From Amycolatopsis sp. A133 (GTDB lineage Bacteria; Actinomycetota; Actinomycetes; Mycobacteriales; Pseudonocardiaceae), in the NCBI RefSeq assembly GCF_031082405.1, contig NZ_JAVHJU010000046.1, forward strand, positions 52,576 to 116,575: a stretch of 64,000 bases of DNA, given 5' to 3'. Positions 1-7,025 of this stretch are shown piece after piece. A model generated the notes under the pieces. That model saw only the letters and a program-made list of their open reading frames with translations, had not been told where the DNA came from and did not search any database. Every line of letters begins with the position of its first letter. Positions within the stretch are counted from its first letter, which is position 1. The translations under genes were made by a program, and so were the position numbers.

Positions 1-794
1 TGAGCCCGCACGAAGTCGTGTCGACGGTGGTCGGCACCCCCGGCGTCCCCGACCCGGCGACCGGCACGGTGCACCGCGCGCCCAACCTGCCGGGCTGGGA
101 ACGGCGGGGACTGCTGCACGAGCTCGTCGCCGCGCTGGCCGTCGCGGGCTCGGACGTGGTGGTGGAGAACGACGCGAACCTGTGCGCGGTCGGCGAGCAC
201 GCACTCGGCGCGGCGCTCGGGGTCGACGTGCTGGTGTGCCTCACCGTCGGCACCGGAATCGGCATGGGCCTGCTGGTGGACGGAAAGCTCTTCCGCGGCG
301 CGCACGGCGCGGCGGGCGAGATCGCGGACCTCCCGTTTGGTCCCCGGCTCAACCGGGGCCCGGGCGCGCGGCGGCCGGGCCCGGTGGAGACGGCGGCGGC
401 GGGCCAGGCGGTGGTGGCCGCGGCCCGGTCGGCCGGGCTGACGAAGGCGCGTTCGGCGAAGGACGTGTTCCGCCTGGCCCGCGCGGGCGACGAGCGCGCG
501 CTGCGGGTGGTCGAGGAGGAAGCGGAGAAGCTGGCGTACGTGGTTTCGGCGGTGACGGCGGTCCTGGACCCGCGGTTGATCGTGCTGGGCGGCGGCATCG
601 GCGGCAACACGGACCTGCTGGCGGAGCCGATGCGGCGGGCCCTGGCCGCGACGACCCCGGCGGTCCCGGAGATCGTGGCCGGTCAGCTGGGCGAGGACGC
701 GGTGCTGGCGGGAGCGATCGCAACCGCGCTGGGCACGGCCCGCGAGCTGGTGTTCGACCGCCGGGGGTTGAGCCGCGCGGCGGGGGACGCGTGA
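1..794 (+). CDS. ROK family protein, 5'-truncated by the window edge
   Basis: The reading frame is open from the first bases and stops at TGA 792-794, so only about 263 C-terminal residues are present. It carries ROK-fold signatures: VVVENDANLCAVGEH (the conserved NDAN strand), a GTGIGMGL phosphate-binding turn and a C-terminal VLGGGIGG segment. The usual ROK zinc cluster (CxCGxxGCxE) is absent; the equivalent stretch reads LNRGPGARRPGPVETAAAG and has no cysteine. It could be a ROK sugar kinase or a ROK repressor. The missing N-terminus would decide this by presence or absence of a winged helix, so function stays open. Confidence 0.85.
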   Translation, partial: SPHEVVSTVVGTPGVPDPATGTVHRAPNLPGWERRGLLHELVAALAVAGSDVVVENDANLCAVGEHALGAALGVDVLVCLTVGTGIGMGLLVDGKLFRGAHGAAGEIADLPFGPRLNRGPGARRPGPVETAAAGQAVVAAARSAGLTKARSAKDVFRLARAGDERALRVVEEEAEKLAYVVSAVTAVLDPRLIVLGGGIGGNTDLLAEPMRRALAATTPAVPEIVAGQLGEDAVLAGAIATALGTARELVFDRRGLSRAAGDA

Positions 795-1030
795 CGGCGG
801 CCGGGGCGGGGCCGCCCGGTGTCACCGCCGGCGTACGGGGGACGCCTGACGGCGGTCGGACGGGGCCGCCCGGTGCCATCGCTATCGCGCGCGGGACGCC
901 TGACGGCGGCCGGGGCAGGGCCGCACAGTGCCATCGCTATCGCCGGCGCTCGGGGGACGCCTGACGGCAGTCGGAGCGGGGCCGCCCGGTGTCACCACCA
1001 TCGCCGGCGCGCGCGGGACGCCTGACCGGC
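786..1030. repeat. Degenerate tandem repeat, about 4.3 units of 54-61 bp
   Basis: Units begin at 786, 841, 895, 956 and 1017 (the last is truncated), each with GACGCSTGACGGCRG or close to it. A shared GGGCCGCCCGGTG block follows, then a variable middle such as CCATCGCTATCGC. The first unit overlaps the last codons and stop of the ROK gene, so the array looks like repeated duplication of the gene's 3' end, each copy carrying the same TGA. Together with the short non-coding tail to 1089 it fills the roughly 295-bp gap; I see no gene there. Short ORFs crossing it only reflect the repeats. Confidence 0.85.
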
Positions 1031-1089
1031 CGGGCCGGCACCTTCGGCGTCCGCCGGGTCGATCCCGCCCCGCGGTCGTCCACAGTGGA

Positions 1090-1320
1090 CTAGTCCGACG
1101 GCCCGCGCAGGGTGAGCACCACCCGCAGCACGTACTCCACCGCCGTCGGGAAGGCGGCGCCGCGCAACTCGCCTCGATCGGCGAGGTTGCGGGCGGCGAA
1201 CTCCAGGGCCCGCTCCGGGCCGCCCCGCCGGACGACGAGCGCGGCGATCTCCTCGAAGTCGAGGTCCGGGTGGTCCAGGCGCGTCAGGGCGAATTCGATC
1301 ATCAGGTCCTCGGCTGTCAC
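1090..1320 (-). CDS. Small conserved-looking hypothetical protein (76 aa)
   Basis: Unrecognised short acidic protein with the body MIEFALTRLDHPDLDFEEIA, probably helical and soluble. There is no signal peptide or membrane segment. The GTG start at 1320 is preceded on the minus strand by the purine-rich GGAAGGGGGCGG, a good ribosome-binding site, which supports a real gene. It is divergent from the DHA2 exporter and shares its upstream region with the palindromic operator, so the TetR regulator might also influence it. No function can be assigned. Confidence 0.6.
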   Translation of the reverse strand: MTAEDLMIEFALTRLDHPDLDFEEIAALVVRRGGPERALEFAARNLADRGELRGAAFPTAVEYVLRVVLTLRGPSD

Positions 1321-1371
1321 GACCGCCCCCTTCCGTTGCCTCCAGCCTACGCGTGAGCGGTCTCACCAGAG

Positions 1372-1399
1372 TTACTGTACCGTCCAGACGGTATAGTAA
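1372..1399. promoter_or_regulatory. 28-bp palindromic operator overlapping the exporter -10
   Basis: TTACTGTACCGTC and GACGGTATAGTAA are 13-bp inverted arms (one mismatch) around a CA centre. This is the usual form of a TetR-family operator beside an MFS-TetR pair. TATAGT (1392-1397) looks like a -10 hexamer 7 nt before the exporter ATG at 1405, so the transcript is probably leaderless and a repressor here would block RNA polymerase directly. The likely ligand-controlled repressor is the TetR encoded two genes along (2883-3440). Confidence 0.85.
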
Positions 1400-1404
1400 C
1401 CCTC

Positions 1405-2880
1405 ATGACCTCCCTCCGGCCGTTGAGCACGCGGCGCCGCTGGGCCGCGCTGGGCGTGCTCGTCGGCGCCGTGCTCCTGCTCGCCGTCGACGGCACCGTC
1501 CTGTACCTGGCCGTGCCGTCGCTCACCCGCGAACTCGCGCCCAGCGCGACCGAAATCCTGTGGATCGGGGACGTCTACTCGCTCGCCCTCGCCGGTCTGC
1601 TCGTCACGGCCGGGAACCTCGCCGATCGCTTCGGGCGCAAGAAGGTGCTGCTCATCGGGACCGCGGCGTTCGGGCTCGCCTCCGCGCTGGCCGCCTTCTC
1701 CCCCACCGCCGGCGTGCTGGTCGTCGCGCGGCTGCTGCTCGGCGTCGCCGGTGCGACGATCATGCCGTCGACGCTGTCGCTCATCCGGACCCTGTTCACC
1801 GACCCGCGCGAGCGCACCCGCGCCATCGCGATCTGGTCGGCGGGCTCGGGCGGCGGCATCGCGCTGGGCCCGCTGGTCGGCGGGACGCTGCTCGAACACT
1901 ACTGGTGGGGCTCGGTGTTCCTGATCAACGTGCCGATCGTCGTCGTCTTCCTGGCCGCGGGCGCGTGGCTGCTGCCGGAGTCGCGCGATCCCGATCCCGG
2001 CCGGTTCGACCTGCTCTCGGCCGGGCTGTCGCTGGCCGCGATCGTCCCGCTGGTCTACGCGGTCAAGCACGTCGTCAGCGCGGGTTTCGACGGGCAGGTG
2101 GCCGTCGCCGCCGGGCTCGGGGTGGTCTCCGGTGTCCTGTTCGTCCGGCGCCAGCGGCGGGCGGCCGCGCCCTTGATCGACGTGACGCTGTTCCGCAACG
2201 GCGCCTTCAGCGGCGCCGTCCTCGCGAACTTCATCGCGGTCTTCGCGCTGATGGGCCTGCTGTTCTTCTTCTCGCAGTACCTGCAGCTCGTCCGCGGGTT
2301 TTCACCGCTGCAGGCGGGGTTCGCCGAGATGCCGGCGACGCTCGCCTCGATCGTCGTCGTGGCCGCCGTCGGCGTGGTCGCCGGGCGGCTCGGCCGGGGC
2401 CGGGCCGTCGCGGCCGGGCTCGCCGTCGCCGCGCTGGGCCTCGCCTTGGTCGCGGTCGCCGAGCGGGCGCCGCAGTACTGGTGGCTGGGCCTGACGCTGG
2501 TGCCGGTCGGGCTCGGCGTCGGGCTGGCGCTGACGCTGACCGTCGACTCGGTGCTGTCCGCCGTCCCGCGGGACAAGGCCGGCTCGGCGTCGGCGATTTC
2601 CGAGACCGCCTACGAACTCGGGGCGGCGCTGGGCATCGCGATCCTCGGTTCGGTGGTCAACGTGGTCTACCGCGCGTTCCTGCCGGTGGGCCCGGTGCCC
2701 GGCGAGGTCCGCGATTCGCTCGCCGGAGCCGCGAGCGTGCTGGACCCGGCGTCGGAACTGGCCCAGGCGGCGCGGGCCGCCTTCACCGGCGCCATGCAGG
2801 TGACGTCGGTCGCGGCGGCCGCCGTCACCGCCGTCGCCGCGCTGATCGCCTGGCGTACCATTCCGTCCGGAAGGGACTGA
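1405..2880 (+). CDS. DHA2-family MFS multidrug exporter (QacA/SmvA-like)
   Basis: Protein of 491 aa with about 14 hydrophobic segments, the number expected for DHA2 drug:proton antiporters. Visible family motifs are VDGTVLYLAVPSL in TM1 (motif D1), GNLADRFGRKKVL between TM2 and TM3 (motif A) and GIALGPLVGG near TM5 (motif C). It should sit in the cytoplasmic membrane and expel cationic or lipophilic compounds; the substrate cannot be read from sequence. The ATG has no Shine-Dalgarno sequence but lies 7 nt after TATAGT, so translation is probably leaderless. It is followed after 2 nt by a TetR gene, giving an autoregulated resistance operon. Confidence 0.92.
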   Translation: MTSLRPLSTRRRWAALGVLVGAVLLLAVDGTVLYLAVPSLTRELAPSATEILWIGDVYSLALAGLLVTAGNLADRFGRKKVLLIGTAAFGLASALAAFSPTAGVLVVARLLLGVAGATIMPSTLSLIRTLFTDPRERTRAIAIWSAGSGGGIALGPLVGGTLLEHYWWGSVFLINVPIVVVFLAAGAWLLPESRDPDPGRFDLLSAGLSLAAIVPLVYAVKHVVSAGFDGQVAVAAGLGVVSGVLFVRRQRRAAAPLIDVTLFRNGAFSGAVLANFIAVFALMGLLFFFSQYLQLVRGFSPLQAGFAEMPATLASIVVVAAVGVVAGRLGRGRAVAAGLAVAALGLALVAVAERAPQYWWLGLTLVPVGLGVGLALTLTVDSVLSAVPRDKAGSASAISETAYELGAALGIAILGSVVNVVYRAFLPVGPVPGEVRDSLAGAASVLDPASELAQAARAAFTGAMQVTSVAAAAVTAVAALIAWRTIPSGRD

Positions 2881-2882
2881 GC

Positions 2883-3440
2883 ATGCCTCGCAAAGCCGGG
2901 CGCAGCCCGGAGGAAACGCGCCGGGCCCTGCTCGACGCCGCCGCCTCGGTCATCCGCACCCGCGGCGTGTCGGCTTCCCTCGACGACATCGCCCGGGCGG
3001 CGGGCGTGTCGAAGGGCGGGCTGCTGTACCACTTCCCCGCCAAGGACGCGCTGGTGCGCACGCTCGCCCAGGACCTGCTGGACGGCTTCCGCGCCGAGGT
3101 CCAGGCGGCACTGGACCCCGCCGACACGGCCCCGGGCCGGCTGACGCGCGCCTACGTCCGGGCGTCACTGGACACCTCCCACGACGAGGTCGCCGTCCGC
3201 GAGACCATCGCCCTGATCGCCCAGCTGATCTCGATCCCCGAAATCGCCGAGCTCGCCCGCGCGGACGCCCAGAGGTGGGAGCGCGAACTCCACGCCGACG
3301 GCCTCCCGGACCACGTGGTGACCCTGGTGGTCGCGGCGGCCGACGGAGCGAGCACGGCGCCGCTGTGGGGCGTGGGCATCAACGTGGCGGCGGCCCGGAA
3401 GCTGGAACAGCAGCTCCTCGACCTGACCCGGGGCGCCTGA
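2883..3440 (+). CDS. TetR-family repressor of the adjacent exporter
   Basis: Protein of 185 aa. The N-terminal TetR helix-turn-helix is clear (about residues 10-55: TRRALLDAAASVIRTRGV, then DDIARAAGVSKGGLLYHFPAK). The rest is a helical ligand-binding and dimerisation domain. Its ATG lies 2 nt after the exporter stop, with GGAAGGGA inside the exporter's last codons as ribosome-binding site. Cotranscription with the exporter and the palindrome at 1372-1399 make it very likely the repressor of its own operon. The inducer is unknown. Confidence 0.92.
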   Translation: MPRKAGRSPEETRRALLDAAASVIRTRGVSASLDDIARAAGVSKGGLLYHFPAKDALVRTLAQDLLDGFRAEVQAALDPADTAPGRLTRAYVRASLDTSHDEVAVRETIALIAQLISIPEIAELARADAQRWERELHADGLPDHVVTLVVAAADGASTAPLWGVGINVAAARKLEQQLLDLTRGA

Positions 3441-3607
3441 CCGCGGGCGGGCCCCGCCGGGCGGTTTGTCAACCCGACTTTGGTGTTGGTAAATCACCAC
3501 TTCCCCGCCCTACGTTAGTCGGCTCCCGGGACGGCGTCTTGCGGGTAAATTCTCGACAGCGCGCGCAATTCCGGCAAATCCCCGTCCCCTTTACGAGGAG
3601 TCTTCCG

Positions 3608-4162
3608 ATGTCGAGGAAGTTCGCCCTGGCCGGCGCCGTCGCGCTCGCCTTGACCGTGACCCCGCTCGCCGCGGGCACCGCGTCGGCCGCCACCGAGCAG
3701 GAAGCCGCCGTCACCACGGTCTACTACAGCACCGCGAGCGCGCCGACGTTCCGCTCGGTCATCAACGCCGGTGCCGCCAACTGGAACCGCAGCGTCACCA
3801 ACGTCCGGCTGGTCGAGCGCAACTCCGGTGCGAGCCTGCGCTACACCGAAGGCAACGACCCCCGCGGCTCCTACGCCTCGACCAACGGGCACGGCAGCGG
3901 CACCATCTTCATCGACTACACCCAGGCCCGCCAGTACAACCCGACCCGCATCGCCGCGCACGAGACCGGGCACGCCCTCGGGCTGCCCGACCACTACTCG
4001 GGCCCGTGCTCGGAGCTGATGTCGGGCGGCGGCCCCGGCCCGTCCTGCACCAACGCGGTGCCCAACTCCGCCGAGCGCAGCCGGGTGAACCAGCTGTGGG
4101 CGAACGGGCTCGTCGCGGCCAACGCCGAGCAGCGGGTGTACGAAACCGTGTACGGCTTCTGA
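3608..4162 (+). CDS. Snapalysin-type secreted zinc metalloprotease (M7)
   Basis: Protein of 184 aa with a Sec signal peptide (MSRKFALAGAVALALTV, cleavage near ASA at residue 28), a short propeptide and a small catalytic domain. HETGHALGLPDHY carries the snapalysin zinc motif: His118, Glu119, His122 and Asp128 as third ligand, followed by SGPC as in Streptomyces small neutral proteases. Four cysteines could form disulfides. The ATG follows ACGAGGAG. It should cleave extracellular proteins, with the family's known preference at aromatic P1' residues. The LysR activator often divergent from snpA is absent here. Confidence 0.92.
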   Translation: MSRKFALAGAVALALTVTPLAAGTASAATEQEAAVTTVYYSTASAPTFRSVINAGAANWNRSVTNVRLVERNSGASLRYTEGNDPRGSYASTNGHGSGTIFIDYTQARQYNPTRIAAHETGHALGLPDHYSGPCSELMSGGGPGPSCTNAVPNSAERSRVNQLWANGLVAANAEQRVYETVYGF

Positions 4163-4171
4163 GCCCAGCGG

Positions 4172-4206
4172 GGTGGTGGCCCGGGCCCGGTGCCCGGGCC
4201 ACCACC
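4172..4206 (+). terminator. Perfect 15-bp hairpin terminator after the M7 protease
   Basis: GGTGGTGGCCCGGGC (4172-4186) and its exact complement (4192-4206) flank a 5-nt loop, starting 10 nt after the protease stop. There is no U-tract, which is common for actinobacterial terminators. Confidence 0.8.
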
Positions 4207-4271
4207 CTGACCGGGTCGGTCTCGGTGATCGTCCCGATGTGCCGCGACCGGACCGTCAATACGGTCAAAGC

Positions 4272-5387
4272 ATGCGAAAACCCTTTGTCGCCGGCCTGGC
4301 CGGCGTCCTGTTCCTGACCGCGCTCCCCGCCTCCGCGGCCGCGGCCACCCGGCTCGCTTTGCCCGCCCCCACCGGGCCGTACGCCGTCGGCAGCGTCGAT
4401 CTGCACCTCGTCGACCACGCCCGGCCGGACCCCTGGGTCGCCGGGACGACCCGGGAACTCATGGTGACCGTGCGGTATCCCGCGCGTTCCGGCGGTGGCC
4501 CGAAGACGCCTTATCTGGCCCCGGGAGCCGCCGAGGTCATCGCCGGGGAAGATGCGCGGCAGCTCGGCATCACCGCCGACCGGCTCGGCTACACCTTCCC
4601 CACGCACGCCCGGGCCGGCGCTCCCGCGGCCGGTGGGCGACGGCCGGTCGTGCTCTATTCGCCCAGTGCCAAGTACCCGCGCTCGGTCGGGACCACGCAG
4701 CTGGAGCAGCTCGCGAGCGAGGGTTACGTGACGGTGGCGATCGACCACACGCACGAGCCGGCGGCGGTGGAGTTCCCCGGCGGCCGCGTCGAACGGCGGG
4801 TGCTGCCCTCGGGACCCGACGCCGGCCGCCGGCTGATCGCCACGCGCGTCGCGGACACCCGGTTCGTCCTCGACGCCCTGGAAACCCTGGCCTGCGGCGG
4901 CAATCCGGACGCCGAGCACCGCCCGCTCCCGGCCGGGCTGGTCCCGGACCTGTCCCGGATCGGCATGTTCGGCCACTCCGCGGGCGGGTTCACCACCGGC
5001 GAAACGATGGTGGTAGACGCCCGGCTCGCCGCGGGCGCCGACCTCGACGGCAGCATGGCGTACTCCCAGTCGGCCCGCGAGTTCGGCCGCGTCGCCGACG
5101 AAGGCCTCGACCAGCCCTTCCTGCTCCTGAGCGCCGGCGACCACAGCGCGGCCGCCGATCCGTCGTGGCAGGAGTTCCTCGCCCACCAGCGCGGCCCGGT
5201 CCAGGCGCAGCACCTGCCGGACGGCGAGCACTTCAGCTACACCGACTACCAGGCGCTCCTGCCCCGGCTCGACCTCGACCCGGCGTCGATCGCCCCGTTC
5301 GTCGGAACCGTGGACCCGGCCCGGAGCATCACCACGCAACGGGCGGCTCTCAGCGCGTTCTTCGACCGGTACCTGCAGCACCGGTAA
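4272..5387 (+). CDS. Secreted alpha/beta hydrolase, PAF-acetylhydrolase-like
   Basis: Protein of 371 aa with a signal peptide (MRKPFVAGLAGVLFLTALPA, cleavage near ASA/AAA). The nucleophile elbow GHSAGG places the catalytic serine near residue 236. A downstream PFLLLSAGDHS segment and GEHFSY supply plausible Asp/His members of the triad, and VRYPA near residue 65 is typical of the PAF-AH II/lipase fold. It probably hydrolyses esters of lipids or small acyl compounds outside the cell; the substrate is unknown. The upstream gap ends the protease unit with a strong hairpin, so the gene has its own promoter. Confidence 0.85.
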   Translation: MRKPFVAGLAGVLFLTALPASAAAATRLALPAPTGPYAVGSVDLHLVDHARPDPWVAGTTRELMVTVRYPARSGGGPKTPYLAPGAAEVIAGEDARQLGITADRLGYTFPTHARAGAPAAGGRRPVVLYSPSAKYPRSVGTTQLEQLASEGYVTVAIDHTHEPAAVEFPGGRVERRVLPSGPDAGRRLIATRVADTRFVLDALETLACGGNPDAEHRPLPAGLVPDLSRIGMFGHSAGGFTTGETMVVDARLAAGADLDGSMAYSQSAREFGRVADEGLDQPFLLLSAGDHSAAADPSWQEFLAHQRGPVQAQHLPDGEHFSYTDYQALLPRLDLDPASIAPFVGTVDPARSITTQRAALSAFFDRYLQHR

Positions 5388-5403
5388 TCGTTTCCGGCCA
5401 CCA

Positions 5404-5441
5404 CGAACAGCCGTTTCCCGAAACCGGGAATCGGCTGTTCG
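5404..5441 (+). terminator. Intrinsic terminator with U-tract
   Basis: CGAACAGCCG (5404-5413) pairs with CGGCTGTTCG (5432-5441), with an inner TTCCCG/CGGGAA stem, followed by TTTTGTTCTTT. It lies 16 nt after the hydrolase stop and is the most classical rho-independent terminator in the window. Confidence 0.9.
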
Positions 5442-5528
5442 TTTTGTTCTTTCACTGTCCGGACGGCCGTTTCCGGCGTAGCGTCGCAAGCTCCGGGTTT
5501 CTCTCCTTCTGGTCGATGTGAGGGTTCG

Positions 5529-6980
5529 ATGCGGCGATTACCATGGCTGGCGGCGGCAATTCTGCTGACCGCGCTCTTCGTGGCGGCACCGGCGCGGGCG
5601 GCCGCGGCGTTCGGCAGCACGATGGTCAACCAGGGCAGCGGAAACTGCGCCGAGGTGCCCGACGCGTCGAGCGCGGTGCAGCTCGTGCAGCGCGGTTGTT
5701 CTTCGGCGGCGAACCAGACGTTCACCTTCACGCCGTTGCCGGGCAGCACCGACGTCTACACCATCGCGACGATGACCGCGGGCAGCTGCGTCGACATCTA
5801 CGGCGCGTCCACCGCCGACAATGCCACCGTCATCCAGTACGCGTGCCATTCCGGCACGAACCAGCAATTCCGCCTGCAGGCCTTGGGCACGAACACGGTC
5901 ACCCTGGTTTCGGCCGGGTCCGGGAAGTGCGTCGCCCCGGCGGCGGCCGGGACCGGGCTCGTGCAGCTGCCGTGCACGACGGCGGCGAGCGGGGTCTGGC
6001 GGATCGCCGCCGGGACGAGCGCGGCCACCTTCACCAACCCGCTGAGCCAGCACGGTCCCGACCCGTGGCTGCAGTACTACAACGGCTTCTACCACCTCGC
6101 CACGACGACGTGGAACTCGACGATCACCATGCGCAAGTCCCGCACGCTCGGCGGCCTGGCCTCGGCGCCGGACACGGTCCTGTTCACCCTCACCCGGCCC
6201 AACGGCGCCGGGACGATGTGGGCGCCCGAATTCCACCTGCTCACCGGGCCGAACGGGCCGCGCTGGTACCTGTACTACGTCGCCGGCCGCGAACCCTACG
6301 ACCTCGGCACGCAACGCATCCACGTGCTCGAGAGCGCCGGGACCGACCCGATGGGGCCGTACGGCTTCAAGGCCGACCTGCTCGATCCCACGCAGGACAA
6401 CACGTGGGAGCTGGACCCGAGCATCCTGCAGCTCGACGGCAAGCTCTACCTGCTCGGCACGTTCTACAACGGCTCCCAGCCCAACTTCATCCGCCCGCTG
6501 TCCAACCCGTGGACGGCGAGCGGCACGCGGCACGTCCTGTCCAGCCCGAGCTACAGCTGGGAGACCGTCGGCGGCGCGGTCAACGAAGGCGCGGAAGTGC
6601 TGCAACGCAACGGGAAGACGTTCATCGTGTTCTCGGCCGGCCACTGTTCGACTCCCGACTACAAGCTCGGCATCCTGACCTACAACGGCGGCGATCCGCT
6701 GCAGCAGTCGTCGTGGGTCAAGTCCCCGCAGCCGGTCTTCCAGCGTTACGACGCCGGCTCGGTGTTCGGCCCCGGCCACAACGGGTTCTTCAAGTCCCCC
6801 GACGGCACCGAGGACTGGATCGTCTACCACGCCAACAGTTCCGCGAACGGCGGTTGCGACATGAACCGGACGACCCGCGCCCAGAAGTTCACCTGGAACG
6901 CCGACGGGACGCCGAACTTCGGCACCCCGGTGGCGCTGGGCACCCGGCTCGCCGTCCCCTCCGGCGAACCCGCGCAGTGA
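5529..6980 (+). CDS. Secreted CBM13-GH43 glycosidase, probable alpha-L-arabinofuranosidase
   Basis: Protein of 483 aa. A signal peptide (residues 1-27) is followed by a ricin-type CBM13 (about 28-160, with QxF/QxW-like repeats and paired cysteines) and a GH43 five-bladed propeller (about 165-483). The three GH43 acids are visible as GPDPW (general base), WELDPSI (pKa modulator) and NEGAEVL (general acid). GH43 members mostly act on arabinan or xylan, and the convergent GH127 gene supports arabinose-containing plant glycans as substrate. It is not certain whether this is an arabinofuranosidase, xylosidase or galactan enzyme. Confidence 0.88.
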   Translation: MRRLPWLAAAILLTALFVAAPARAAAAFGSTMVNQGSGNCAEVPDASSAVQLVQRGCSSAANQTFTFTPLPGSTDVYTIATMTAGSCVDIYGASTADNATVIQYACHSGTNQQFRLQALGTNTVTLVSAGSGKCVAPAAAGTGLVQLPCTTAASGVWRIAAGTSAATFTNPLSQHGPDPWLQYYNGFYHLATTTWNSTITMRKSRTLGGLASAPDTVLFTLTRPNGAGTMWAPEFHLLTGPNGPRWYLYYVAGREPYDLGTQRIHVLESAGTDPMGPYGFKADLLDPTQDNTWELDPSILQLDGKLYLLGTFYNGSQPNFIRPLSNPWTASGTRHVLSSPSYSWETVGGAVNEGAEVLQRNGKTFIVFSAGHCSTPDYKLGILTYNGGDPLQQSSWVKSPQPVFQRYDAGSVFGPGHNGFFKSPDGTEDWIVYHANSSANGGCDMNRTTRAQKFTWNADGTPNFGTPVALGTRLAVPSGEPAQ

Positions 6981-6985
6981 GCCGG

Positions 6986-7022
6986 TGAAGGCCACCTCGG
7001 CGAACCCGAGGTGGCCTTCACG
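6986..7022. terminator. Bidirectional 16-bp hairpin between GH43 and GH127
   Basis: GTGAAGGCCACCTCGG (6986-7001) and its exact complement (7007-7022) flank CGAAC. The hairpin occupies nearly the whole 45-bp gap between two convergent genes, so it should terminate both. Confidence 0.85.
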
Positions 7023-7025
7023 GCT

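Noticed and set aside
1353..3440. A single 695-residue plus-strand protein spanning the exporter and TetR
   Set aside because: It is an out-of-frame Arg-rich extension joined to the TetR frame. The DHA2 exporter in another frame and the separate TetR ATG explain the region.
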